Source: Candidatus Latescibacterota bacterium
Lineage (GTDB): Bacteria; JAAXHH01
DNA length: 64,000 nt
Direction of reading: 5' to 3'
Assembly: GCA_012270975.1 (NCBI GenBank)
Contig: JAAXHH010000032.1
Span: 1-64,000 of the forward strand
Positions 56,574 through 64,000 of this stretch are shown piece after piece (positions within the stretch are counted from its first letter, which is position 1; every line of letters begins with the position of its first letter). The notes beneath the pieces were generated by a model. The model saw only the letters and a list, made by a program, of their open reading frames with translations, had not been told where the DNA came from and ran no database searches. The position numbers were made by a program, and so were the translations under genes.

Positions 56574-57980
56574 TTATAAGTCGGACCTCACGATACGCGC
56601 CACATCAGGAACCCGGCGTTTTTCCACACCGCGCAGGTCGATCCGGATCCGGTCCCGGCAGCAGTCGACCAGCAGCGCAGGCGTCGCTTTCAGCCAGCGG
56701 GCCGCCAGGTCTTCGGGCCGAACCCCCACCGGCCGGACCGATACCGCGAAACTGGGCATGCCGTCGCCGGGGAGGCGGTACGTCGTAAGATGCGCCTGTC
56801 CTTCGACCAGGGAACAGTCCGCGCGGTGCCGGCCGTTTTCCGACAGACGATCCAGAAGCTGCCGTGCCCGGAAGCCTACCTCCTCGAGTGACGCGGCCAG
56901 CATGTGGGCCGCCGGATGGCTTTCGAGGTCGCAGGAGCTGTCGGCCAGTTCCGCCAGTCTCGCGTCGAGCCCCGCCCGCACGTGCCTGGAAGCCCGCACC
57001 GCGGGCCACAGGCCGTGCCTTCTGATGCGCGCAATGACGGTGTGGCTTCCGATCAATAGGCCGCAGGGCGGTCCGCCGGCCAGGCCGCCGCCGGCCGCGA
57101 CGATCAGTTGCGTGCCGTATCGCACGGCTTCCGCGACGGACCTCGTGGACGCATACCCGGCGGACCGGACCGGACGCAACGTCGTATCGCCGGCCAGGTG
57201 AAGTACCGTGGCGCCGGCTTCCGCGCCGGTCCGAGCGATCTCTTCCTGTCCGGCTTCCTCGATGAAACCCCGAAGGGCGTAGGTTGACGGACGGACCGTG
57301 ATGATCAGCGCCGTCCGTTCGCCCAGGACGGAACGGTAGTCGGACAACCGGGTCTTGTTGGTTGCGCCCGTCTCGACCACCCTGGCACCCGCGAGCCGGC
57401 AGACCGCCACCGGATTCACGGGCCGTTCGTCGTAAGGCGCGTCGATCAATCCCGACTGGCCGCGGTTGATGACGACTTCCGCTCCTTCCGCGAGAGACCG
57501 GACCGCCAGCAGGAAGGCGGCGGAGACGGAACGGGCCACCAGCACGTCTTCGGCGCCGGTCAATTCGCGCACCAGCCTGGCGGTGCGGCCGTCGTCCTCG
57601 TATGCCGCGAGCGTGAGCGCCAGCCTCGAAGCCCTCCGGGCAGCCGTACCGGCGTACCGGTCCCGCGTCCGTGGATGAAAGAGGATGCCGGAGGCATTGA
57701 TCAGATCCCCGTCCGCCGAGCGGACTTCGTCCTCCAGGAGCGCGGCGACCCCCGCGGCGAGGTCATACGGCGACAGCGAGGCCGACCGAAACGCTTCCGC
57801 TTCCTGTGGACGGAACCGGAGCCTGTTCCGCGTGTCGCGCAGCACCTTGCGGATCGCGCCATCGATCTGTACGTCCTCGAAGCGGTCGCGCAGTTCACTG
57901 ATGCCGGGCTGTTGTTGCAGCGCGTGCACGGAGGGCAGGCGGGCGAGCAGGAGCCTCAGGTCTTCCCGGCCGGGTTTCAT
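56574..57980 (-). CDS. SelA-like protein (L-seryl-tRNA(Sec) selenium transferase family) lacking the PLP lysine
   Basis: The 468 aa match SelA in length and layout: LLARLPSVHALQQQPGI, NASGILFHPRTRD, GATNKTRLSDY and VRPSTYALRGF. In SelA the PLP lysine sits in SGDKLLGGPQAG. Here the aligned stretch is AAGGGLAGGPPCG, so the lysine is Gly (codon GGC). The protein is therefore unlikely to be a standard selenocysteine synthase. No selB, selC or SelD with Cys/Sec was seen in this window. The ATG overlaps the DUF2064 stop (ATGA). Confidence 0.82.
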   Translation of the reverse strand: MKPGREDLRLLLARLPSVHALQQQPGISELRDRFEDVQIDGAIRKVLRDTRNRLRFRPQEAEAFRSASLSPYDLAAGVAALLEDEVRSADGDLINASGILFHPRTRDRYAGTAARRASRLALTLAAYEDDGRTARLVRELTGAEDVLVARSVSAAFLLAVRSLAEGAEVVINRGQSGLIDAPYDERPVNPVAVCRLAGARVVETGATNKTRLSDYRSVLGERTALIITVRPSTYALRGFIEEAGQEEIARTGAEAGATVLHLAGDTTLRPVRSAGYASTRSVAEAVRYGTQLIVAAGGGLAGGPPCGLLIGSHTVIARIRRHGLWPAVRASRHVRAGLDARLAELADSSCDLESHPAAHMLAASLEEVGFRARQLLDRLSENGRHRADCSLVEGQAHLTTYRLPGDGMPSFAVSVRPVGVRPEDLAARWLKATPALLVDCCRDRIRIDLRGVEKRRVPDVARIVRSDL

Positions 57981-58768
57981 GCAGGATTCCTTCCCCGGAT
58001 TACAGCCTTCAGCGCGGATTCCGTGTGGCGCCCCGTTTCCTGGTCGCCGCCGGCGCGAAGCGATCGTATTTCACGGGCGATCCGGTCCAGATCGCCGGGA
58101 CGGTCCACGTCGTGACAGGTCGGAAGCTCGTGGCAGGACAGCCCGCATGCCCGGATTGCCGCCCGGGTCTGCCGCAAAACACGGTCCGTGCCCCAGTGGA
58201 TGGATTCGAACAGGCGGGTGTAATGGCCGGCGGCGCTCCCCCCGCGTCCGGGTCCGCCCGGTCCGCCCGGTCCGCCCGGTCCAGGCGGTTCGCTCAGTCC
58301 GATCAGGTAGTATCCTCCGTCGGCGGCGGGACCCAGAACGACGTCGTGGCGGTCCAGCGAATCAAAGGCTTCTTCCACGAAAGCGTGGGGGAGGAGGGGG
58401 CTGTCGCCACCCAGCACGACCGTTTTGTCCCATTTCTTTCGCTGGAATACCGAGAAGGCGTTCGACAACCGTTCCCCGAGATGGCCGCCTCGCTGGCGGA
58501 ACCACTTCACGTCGGAACCGCTTGGACCGCCCGGACCGCTTGGACCGTCCGGACCGCCCAGGGCGGACTGGAGTTCCGCCAGCCCGTCATCGGGCGTCCA
58601 GGCCACGAAGAGGGACGCGCCGGAGACCCTTTGGGCAAGATGAAGCGTGTCGAGGATGAAGGCCGAGTAGAGTTCCGCCGCCTCGCCCGTCGAAACCCGC
58701 GGAGTCAAGCGGGTCTTCACCGTCCCGGGCCTCGGGGCTTTCATGAACAGGACGAGTGCGTTCGACAT
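57977..58768 (-). CDS. DUF2064 / TIGR04282 family glycosyltransferase
   Basis: A nucleotide-sugar transferase fold (263 aa): LVLFMKAPRPGTVKTRLTP, WDKTVVLGGDSPLLPHAFVEEAF and GPAADGGYYLIGLSEP. Two low-complexity insertions break the domain: GGPDGPSGPGGPSGSD (about residue 86) and PPGPGGPGGPGGPGRGG (about 160), both made by 9-bp repeats. ATG 58768 is downstream of the promoter start. It is the first gene of the unit with the SelA-like protein. The physiological substrate is unknown. Confidence 0.85.
   Translation of the reverse strand: MSNALVLFMKAPRPGTVKTRLTPRVSTGEAAELYSAFILDTLHLAQRVSGASLFVAWTPDDGLAELQSALGGPDGPSGPGGPSGSDVKWFRQRGGHLGERLSNAFSVFQRKKWDKTVVLGGDSPLLPHAFVEEAFDSLDRHDVVLGPAADGGYYLIGLSEPPGPGGPGGPGGPGRGGSAAGHYTRLFESIHWGTDRVLRQTRAAIRACGLSCHELPTCHDVDRPGDLDRIAREIRSLRAGGDQETGRHTESALKAVIRGRNPA
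58246..58285. repeat. 9-bp GGTCCGCCC repeat in DUF2064
   Basis: About four near-perfect copies of GGTCCGCCC. They encode the GPG-rich loop at about residue 160. The unit is related to the topA and tRNA-spacer nonamer. Confidence 0.88.
58519..58560. repeat. Second 9-bp GGACCGCCC-type repeat in DUF2064
   Basis: Copies of GGACCG(C/T)CC or GGACCGCTT encode GPDGPSGPGGPSG at about residue 86. The phase relative to the codons is the same as in the other DUF2064 repeat. Confidence 0.8.
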
Positions 58769-58858
58769 GGGCACGTGCCGGACAGGAGGCTGAAGGGTAG
58801 GCCGGATCCGCGGAAGGCGGCAAGGCGTTGAAACCATGGGCTTATGCAGGTTTCATGC

Positions 58859-58887
58859 ATACTACGCGGCGGACCGCGGGGTGTCAA
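58859..58887 (-). promoter_or_regulatory. Promoter of the DUF2064 / SelA-like unit
   Basis: Minus strand: TTGACA (58887-58882), a 17-bp spacer and TAGTAT (58864-58859). The start is near 58852, about 85 nt before ATG 58768. It is one of two divergent promoters in the 313-bp gap 58769-59081, which holds no gene. Confidence 0.82.
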
Positions 58888-58950
58888 TTAAAACACTTAT
58901 TTATCAATCATTTAACCTGTTCCCGATCTGCTTCAGACCAACGATTGGCC

Positions 58951-58979
58951 TTGACACGGAGGGCGATTGGAAGTTATTT
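58951..58979 (+). promoter_or_regulatory. Promoter of nrnA and the downstream genes
   Basis: TTGACA (58951-58956), a 17-bp spacer and TTATTT (58974-58979). The start is near 58986, which rules out the longer nrnA open frame beginning at 58836. Confidence 0.8.
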
Positions 58980-59081
58980 TCGGCGTTTCTTACCGGTCGC
59001 CAGGTCCTCCGATTCATCGGACCGGAGTTCGGCAACGACGCGTCACGCGGCGTCGCCAGGTCCGACCCATGGAAAGTGGCC

Positions 59082-60053
59082 ATGTGGGATGAAGTCAAGT
59101 CAGTCATCGAAGCGAACCAGTCCTTCGTAATCTCCAGTCACGTCAATCCAGACGGGGACTCGATCGGGTCCGCCCTGGGGGTTTACGACTGTCTGAAGGC
59201 CCTGGGGAAGGACGCCGTCGTCGCCATGAACGACGCCATCCCCGATGCCTACACCTGGCTGGACCCCGACGGGGATATCCTCGCGCCCGCCTCGGATGCG
59301 GACATCGCGCGCCTGGGTGCCGCGGATGTCGTCGTCGTCGTGGACGCCAACGGTTGGGACCGGCTGGGCCGTCTGCGGAAACCGCTCGAGGAATCGGCGG
59401 CGGCCAAGGTCGTGATCGACCACCATCCCTACAGCGAACTGATTACGCCGGTCTCGGTGATCGACACGAAGGCTTCGTCGACGGCCGAACTCGTCTACGA
59501 TCTGATCGACTCCATGGGCGCGCCGCTTACGGCACGGGCGGCGGACGCGCTGTACACGGGCATACTGACCGACACCGTGTCCTTCCGTTTCGCCCGGAGC
59601 GCGCCGTGCGCCCATATCGTGGCGGCCCGGCTTCTGTCCACCGGCGTCGATCCGTCCCGGGTCTACGACCAGATATACAATCGCAATACGGGCGCCCGTA
59701 CCCGTCTCATGGGCCGCGCGCTTTCGGATATCCGGTTCACCGGGTGCGGCCGCGTCGCCTGGCTGACGGTAACGCGGGCCATGATCGAGGAAACCGGCGC
59801 GTTGTCATCGGATACCAGCGGTTTCGTGGACGTGACCATGACCATCGCCGGAATCGGAATCGGGATCATTTTCGTCGAAGCCAAAGACGGGTCGGTCCAG
59901 ATCAGCTTGCGGTCCCGACCGGAAATCGACGTCAACCAGGTCGCCGTAGGCCTGGGGGGCGGCGGCCACAAGAACGCCGCGGGCGCCGTGTTCGACGGTA
60001 CGCTCGAGCAGGCCGTCAAGACCGTCACGGCGGCGGCGGTCGCCGCGCTCTAG
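59082..60053 (+). CDS. nrnA: DHH/DHHA1 phosphoesterase, NrnA-like (nanoRNase / pAp phosphatase)
   Basis: Degrades very short RNAs and 3'-phosphoadenosine-5'-phosphate. About 323 aa with SSHVNPDGDSIGSALG, the second metal motif VVVVDAN, DHHPYS and the DHHA1 motif GGGGHKNAAGA at the C-terminus. The start ATG 59082 (MWDEVKSVIE) is the first in frame after the promoter that fits the family. Confidence 0.92.
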   Translation: MWDEVKSVIEANQSFVISSHVNPDGDSIGSALGVYDCLKALGKDAVVAMNDAIPDAYTWLDPDGDILAPASDADIARLGAADVVVVVDANGWDRLGRLRKPLEESAAAKVVIDHHPYSELITPVSVIDTKASSTAELVYDLIDSMGAPLTARAADALYTGILTDTVSFRFARSAPCAHIVAARLLSTGVDPSRVYDQIYNRNTGARTRLMGRALSDIRFTGCGRVAWLTVTRAMIEETGALSSDTSGFVDVTMTIAGIGIGIIFVEAKDGSVQISLRSRPEIDVNQVAVGLGGGGHKNAAGAVFDGTLEQAVKTVTAAAVAAL

Positions 60054-60110
60054 CGCGTAGTTCCCCGTAGGGGCCCCGCCGGTCCACCGTCCGTCCGAGT
60101 CCTTCTAAAT

Positions 60111-60935
60111 ATGATGCTCCTCACCCGAAAAGCCCGGTTCTCTGCGGCGCACCAGTGCCGTATCCCGGAGTGGCCGGAAGCCAGGAACAGGCGGGTATAC
60201 GGTACCTGCGCCAACGGCAGCGGCCACGGCCACGACTACGTGGCGGAATTCACCTTCGGGGGGCAGGTCGATCCCCGGACCGGCGTCGTTCTGAACCTGA
60301 CCGATGTCAAGCGGCGACTGGGCGAGGTGATCGAACCGCTGGACCTGAGCCACCTGAACCATGACCACGGGGTTCTGGAAGGTCCGGCGCCAACCAGCGA
60401 AAGACTGGCCCGGCATCTCTGGCATGCGCTCGGAAGCGGGACCGGGCGGTGCAGGCTTATGAGCATCCGGCTTCACGAAAGCCGAACCAGAAACATCGAA
60501 TACACCGGAGACGACAGCATGGTCCATGTCACGAGAAGCGTCGAGTTCAACGCCGCCCACCGTCTGCACAGTATAAGGTTGAGCGACGAAGAGAACGTGC
60601 GTATATTCGGTAAGTGCAACAATCCGCACGGCCACGGCCACAACTACGAGCTGGCCGTGACGGTCCGCGGACCGGTGGACGAAGCGACGGGGACAGTCAT
60701 CGACATGGGGCGTTTCGATGACATCCTTCAGAAGGAAGTGGTGGATCGTTACGATCATCGGCATCTGAACCACGACCTGGAGGAATTCCGGACGGTAAAC
60801 CCGACCTCGGAGGAGCTGCTCAGAGCGATCTGGAAGCGGCTTCTGCCGTTTTTCGAGCATCCCCCGCTGTACAGGCTCCGCCTGGTGGAGACATCCAAGA
60901 ACGCTTTCGAGTACTTCGGCGAAGAGGAGCGGTAG
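60111..60935 (+). CDS. Tandem 6-pyruvoyl-tetrahydropterin synthase / QueD-like protein (two domains)
   Basis: The 274 aa hold two PTPS-type domains. Domain 1 (about 1-135): [42 protein letters not shown]. Domain 2 (about 140-274): [46 protein letters not shown]. Both keep the zinc His and candidate Cys. The enzyme would act on dihydroneopterin triphosphate made by FolE, which is encoded next. The product may be 6-carboxy- or 6-pyruvoyl-tetrahydropterin. ATG 60111, or 60114. Confidence 0.9.
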   Translation: MMLLTRKARFSAAHQCRIPEWPEARNRRVYGTCANGSGHGHDYVAEFTFGGQVDPRTGVVLNLTDVKRRLGEVIEPLDLSHLNHDHGVLEGPAPTSERLARHLWHALGSGTGRCRLMSIRLHESRTRNIEYTGDDSMVHVTRSVEFNAAHRLHSIRLSDEENVRIFGKCNNPHGHGHNYELAVTVRGPVDEATGTVIDMGRFDDILQKEVVDRYDHRHLNHDLEEFRTVNPTSEELLRAIWKRLLPFFEHPPLYRLRLVETSKNAFEYFGEEER

Positions 60936-60940
60936 CCACG

Positions 60941-61504
60941 ATGGACCCTATCGAGGGATTGACGAGGTCGCTGCTCGCGGAAATCGGCGAGGACCCGGAC
61001 CGGGACGGCCTGAGGCGGACTCCCCACCGCGTGGCCCAGTCCCTGCGGTTCCTGACCCAGGGCTATCAAAAAAGCATTGAAACCGTCATAAATAACGCTA
61101 TTTATGAGGAAGACTACGATGAGATGGTGCTGGTGAAGGACATCGAGTTCTTTTCGCTGTGCGAGCATCATCTGCTGCCGTTTTTCGGCCAGTGCCATAT
61201 CGCTTACATTCCCAACGGCAAGATCATCGGACTGGGCAAGATCCCCCGCATCGTGGACGTATTCTCGCGGCGTCTCCAGCTTCAGGAACGCCTGACCTCC
61301 CAGATCGCCCAGACCCTGCAGACCTGTCTCGATCCCCTGGGGGTGGCCGTTGTCATGGAAGCGGGCCATCTCTGCATGATGATGCGCGGCGTGGAGAAAC
61401 AGCACTCCAAGGCGACGACGAGCGCCATGCTCGGCGTGTTCCGGGACGATCGCAGTACCCGGATGGAATTCCTCGACCTGACCAGATCGAAACAGAGCGG
61501 GTAG
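60941..61504 (+). CDS. folE: GTP cyclohydrolase I
   Basis: Converts GTP to dihydroneopterin triphosphate. The 187 aa have [10 protein letters not shown], the zinc motif [33 protein letters not shown] and [20 protein letters not shown] is the ribosome site. It is five bases after the double-PTPS gene, which should use its product. Confidence 0.96.
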   Translation: MDPIEGLTRSLLAEIGEDPDRDGLRRTPHRVAQSLRFLTQGYQKSIETVINNAIYEEDYDEMVLVKDIEFFSLCEHHLLPFFGQCHIAYIPNGKIIGLGKIPRIVDVFSRRLQLQERLTSQIAQTLQTCLDPLGVAVVMEAGHLCMMMRGVEKQHSKATTSAMLGVFRDDRSTRMEFLDLTRSKQSG

Positions 61505-61559
61505 CGCCACGCCCGGCGGCGCTTGTCTCCCGGACCGCTCAGACCGACAGGGTGCCCTG

Positions 61560-63005
61560 ATGGACAAAGACCAACTCGTGGATCGACTCGCGGACGCGCT
61601 GGGCCGGGAGAACGTCATCGACGCCCCGGACCAGTTGATCGTCTACGAATGCGACGGGCTGACCATTGACCGGAACGCCCCCCACGCCGTGGTCTACCCG
61701 ACCACGACGGAGGAGGTGGCGTCCGTGGTCCGGATACTCCACGAAGCGAGGGTTCCCTTCGTGGCGCGCGGCGCGGGCACCGGGCTGAGCGGCGGGAGCC
61801 TGCCGCCGGACGGCGGGGTCATGATCGCGCTGACCAAAATGACACGCATCGTAGAGGTCGACTTCCGGAACCAGCGGGCGCTCGTGGAGGCCGGGGTGGT
61901 CAACCTGCACCTGTCGAAGGAAGTCGGACCGCGGGGATATCATTTCGTGCCCGACCCCTCGAGCCAGTACGCCTGTACCATCGGCGGGAACATCGCCGAG
62001 AACTCGGGCGGTCCCCACACCTTGAAATACGGCGTGACGACCAACCACACCCTGGGCGTGGAAGTGGTGCTGCCGGACGGGCGGGTCACGTGGTTCGGCG
62101 GCAAGGCGGACGACGCCGTGGGGTACGACCTGCGCGGGCTCCTGATCGGCTCCGAGGGCATGCTGGGCATCGTCACGCGGGCCTGGGTCAAGCTGACCCG
62201 CCTTCCGCAGGCCTGGCGGACTTTCCTGGCGGTTTTCGACACGGTGGAGGACGCGTCCCGCGCGGTCGCCGGTGTCGTGGCCCGCGGGATCGTCCCATCG
62301 GCCCTCGAGATGATCGACAAGGTCGCCATCGGCGCCATCGAGGCGGCTTACCACTTCGGTTTTCCCCTGGACGCGGAAGCCGTGCTCATCATCGAACTCG
62401 AGGGACACGAAGCCGGCCTGGACACCCAGGCCGAGGCGGTGACCGCAGTCTGCCGGGAGAACCGGGCCAGCGATATCCGCACCGCGGAAGACGAGAAGGA
62501 ACGCGCCCTGCTGTGGATGAGCCGCAAGCGGGCCTTCGGCGCCATGGGGCGCCTGAGTCCCAGCTACTACGTGCAGGACGGCGTGGTCCCCCGAACGAAG
62601 ATTCCGGACATCATGCGGGTCATCCAGACGACGGCGGAAAAATACGAACTGCTGATCGGCAACGTATTCCACGCCGGCGACGGAAACATCCATCCCTGTA
62701 TCGCCTATGACGACCGGGACGAGGAACAGGCGCGGAAGACCGTGGAAGCCAGCAATGAGATCCTGCGGGCCTGCGTCGACCTCGGGGGGTCCATCACCGG
62801 GGAACACGGGATCGGATACGAAAAGGTCGACCTGATGCCCCTGATTTTCGACGAACCGGATATCCAGGCCATGGAAACGGTCAAAGAGGTGTTCGACGAG
62901 AACAACCTCAGCAATCCCGGCAAGATGTTCCCCACGAACCGCTCCTGCATCGGATGCGGCACGGCGGAACTGAAATACACCAATCGACAGGCCGCATTGC
63001 TTTAG
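61560..63005 (+). CDS. glcD: FAD-linked oxidase, glycolate oxidase GlcD type
   Basis: Oxidises glycolate or D-lactate-like 2-hydroxy acids. The 481 aa show the FAD motif ARGAGTGLSGGSLPP, PSSQYACTIGGNIAENSGG, EVVLPDG and the C-terminal GEHGIGYEKVDLM. glcE follows, as in glc operons; glcF probably lies beyond the window. A ribosome site was not obvious (GACAGGGTG). Confidence 0.93.
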   Translation: MDKDQLVDRLADALGRENVIDAPDQLIVYECDGLTIDRNAPHAVVYPTTTEEVASVVRILHEARVPFVARGAGTGLSGGSLPPDGGVMIALTKMTRIVEVDFRNQRALVEAGVVNLHLSKEVGPRGYHFVPDPSSQYACTIGGNIAENSGGPHTLKYGVTTNHTLGVEVVLPDGRVTWFGGKADDAVGYDLRGLLIGSEGMLGIVTRAWVKLTRLPQAWRTFLAVFDTVEDASRAVAGVVARGIVPSALEMIDKVAIGAIEAAYHFGFPLDAEAVLIIELEGHEAGLDTQAEAVTAVCRENRASDIRTAEDEKERALLWMSRKRAFGAMGRLSPSYYVQDGVVPRTKIPDIMRVIQTTAEKYELLIGNVFHAGDGNIHPCIAYDDRDEEQARKTVEASNEILRACVDLGGSITGEHGIGYEKVDLMPLIFDEPDIQAMETVKEVFDENNLSNPGKMFPTNRSCIGCGTAELKYTNRQAALL

Positions 63006-63040
63006 ATTCGACGGAACAGCTTTAGATTCGATGGAACACA
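63001..63040. repeat. 20-bp tandem repeat spanning the glcD stop
   Basis: TTTAGATTCGACGGAACAGC (63001-63020) is followed by TTTAGATTCGATGGAACACA (63021-63040), 17 of 20 identical. The first copy contains the glcD stop codon (63003-63005). The repeat fills most of the glcD-glcE gap. Confidence 0.9.
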
Positions 63041-63049
63041 GGTCCACCC

Positions 63050-64000
63050 ATGCCCGATGAGGTGCTGCACAGCAGGCTCGGTTCCCTCGTGGAAGGCTAT
63101 GCGCCCGCGAGCGGAGAAGCCCTGGCCGCCCATGCCGTGGACGGGGTCGTTCCCTCGGCCGTCGTGGCCCCGGACAGCGTGGAATCCCTCTCGGCCATCG
63201 TGAAAATGGCCTCGGAACGGGGTTACACCGTGATTCCGCGGGGAGGCGGCACCAAGATGGACTTCGGCCAGCCGCCCTCCCGGGCGGATATCGTAGTTTC
63301 ACTGGCGCGTCTGAACCGGATCGTCTCCCACGAACCCGCGGACCAGACGGCCACCGCGGAGGCGGGCATTACCATGGCCGGGCTGCAGGCCGGCCTCGGC
63401 GAAAGGGGGCAGTATCTTCCCCTGGACCCGCCCCACGGCGACGCGGGCACCCTCGGAGGAGTGCTTGCCACCAACGCCTCCGGCGTGCTGCGGACCGCCT
63501 TCGGTACGGCCCGGGACATGGTCATCGGGATCCGGGTGGTCCAGGCGGACGGCACGATCGTCAAATCCGGCGGCCGGGTCGTCAAGAACGTGGCGGGCTA
63601 TGACCTGAACAAGCTGTACATCGGTTCTCTCGGCACACTCGGCATTCTGGCGGAGGTGAACCTCAAGCTCCAGCCCCTTCCTGTATCGGGAAGGATGATC
63701 GTCGGGCGCCTGCCGGGGATATCGGCGGCGGCGGAATGTGCCTTCCGCGTCATGGATTCGGAGATTATGCCGTCCTTCCTGGAACTGGCCGATCCAGTAA
63801 CCTGTTCCCTGCTCGCTCGGGAGCAAGGCGGGAAGCCGGGCAACGGCGTCCGCGGCGGCGAGGACCGGGACGATCCGGGCTTTGCGCTCATCGCGGGCAT
63901 GTTCGGTCCGGAAGAGACGGTCGAGTGGCAGATCGGGGAATGCGAACGGCTCCTGCAGGGGGCGGGAGCGGCCGGCGTCACGCACTTGGACGGGGACGCG
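63050..64000 (+). CDS. glcE: Glycolate oxidase FAD-binding subunit GlcE, 3' end beyond window
   Basis: The visible 317 codons have no stop. The start MPDEVLHSRLGSLVEGYAP leads to an FAD_binding_4 domain with VIPRGGGTKMDFG, GTLGGVLATNASG, VVQADGTIVKSGGRVVKNVA and GYDLNKLYIGSLGTLGILAE. These match the GlcE-type subunit of glycolate dehydrogenase. The reading frame is open to the last base. Confidence 0.93.
   Translation, partial: MPDEVLHSRLGSLVEGYAPASGEALAAHAVDGVVPSAVVAPDSVESLSAIVKMASERGYTVIPRGGGTKMDFGQPPSRADIVVSLARLNRIVSHEPADQTATAEAGITMAGLQAGLGERGQYLPLDPPHGDAGTLGGVLATNASGVLRTAFGTARDMVIGIRVVQADGTIVKSGGRVVKNVAGYDLNKLYIGSLGTLGILAEVNLKLQPLPVSGRMIVGRLPGISAAAECAFRVMDSEIMPSFLELADPVTCSLLAREQGGKPGNGVRGGEDRDDPGFALIAGMFGPEETVEWQIGECERLLQGAGAAGVTHLDGDA

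Noticed and set aside
58836-59081. N-terminal extension of NrnA by 82 residues
   Set aside because: The extension crosses both promoters in the gap; a transcript starting near 58986 would lack its start.

Overview
The window is one stretch of a GC-rich (about 60-65 %, by eye) bacterial chromosome. It is densely coded and has no prophage, insertion sequence, plasmid gene or CRISPR array. Housekeeping genes sit beside several phytanoyl-CoA dioxygenase / Gfo-Idh-MocA / sugar-phosphate-isomerase type genes. Together with lipoproteins and a monomer-type glycyl-tRNA synthetase this resembles uncultured FCB-type lineages such as Latescibacterota. That placement is inferred from gene content and was not tested by phylogeny. 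AspRS and the fused TrpEG look like the alphaproteobacterial forms. Eight promoters of sigma70 type, all with a 17-bp spacer, are readable in the intergenic regions.

Layout. 1-772: the 5' end of tuf behind four tRNA genes (Thr-UGU, Tyr, Gly, Thr-GGU), all on the minus strand and in the same order as the E. coli thrU-tyrU-glyT-thrT-tufB operon. 773-5600 (minus): aspS, a TIM-barrel isomerase, a dual-specificity phosphatase, a small membrane protein, tmk and a DUF624 membrane protein. 5794-21541 (plus): a supraoperon of about 16 kb for aromatic amino acids (trpEG, trpS, trpD, trpC, trpF, aroE, aroC, aroKB, aroQ, trpB, trpA, aroH, DAHP synthase, tyrA, pheA). It is headed by a consensus promoter, a leader peptide with Phe, Tyr and Trp codons (FYYW ... 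FTWWPFY) and an intrinsic terminator, which is the layout of a transcription attenuator. Only aroA (EPSP synthase) and an aromatic aminotransferase are missing from the pathway. A second short ORF overlapping a hairpin lies before aroH.

21551-23326 (minus) is rqcH. 23586-38428 (plus) is a housekeeping run: yicC, gmk, rpoZ, coaBC, a type-4 uracil-DNA glycosylase, dnaB, an MlaF-like ATPase, tgt, yajC, def, fmt, rsmB, ffh, rpsP, rimM, trmD, rplS, rnhB, yraN. Then come a PHP-domain protein (plus), pyrC and ygfZ (minus), glyS (plus) and a catabolic-looking cluster at 43.8-48.8 kb (oxidoreductase, isomerase, orphan solute-binding lipoprotein, PhyH dioxygenase).

48815-58768 (minus): an Ig-like lipoprotein, xerC, topA, smg, an AIR-synthase/HypE-like protein, HU, a class II aldolase, a SelA-like protein without the PLP lysine, and a DUF2064 glycosyltransferase. 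58951-64000 (plus): nrnA, a tandem-domain PTPS/QueD protein, folE, glcD and the start of glcE, which runs off the window.

The most notable system is the pan-aromatic leader and supraoperon. Other points of interest are the SelA-like and HypE-like proteins that lack signature catalytic residues, the double PTPS protein beside folE, and GC-rich micro-repeats of one 9-bp family found both between genes and inside unrelated genes in different reading frames.
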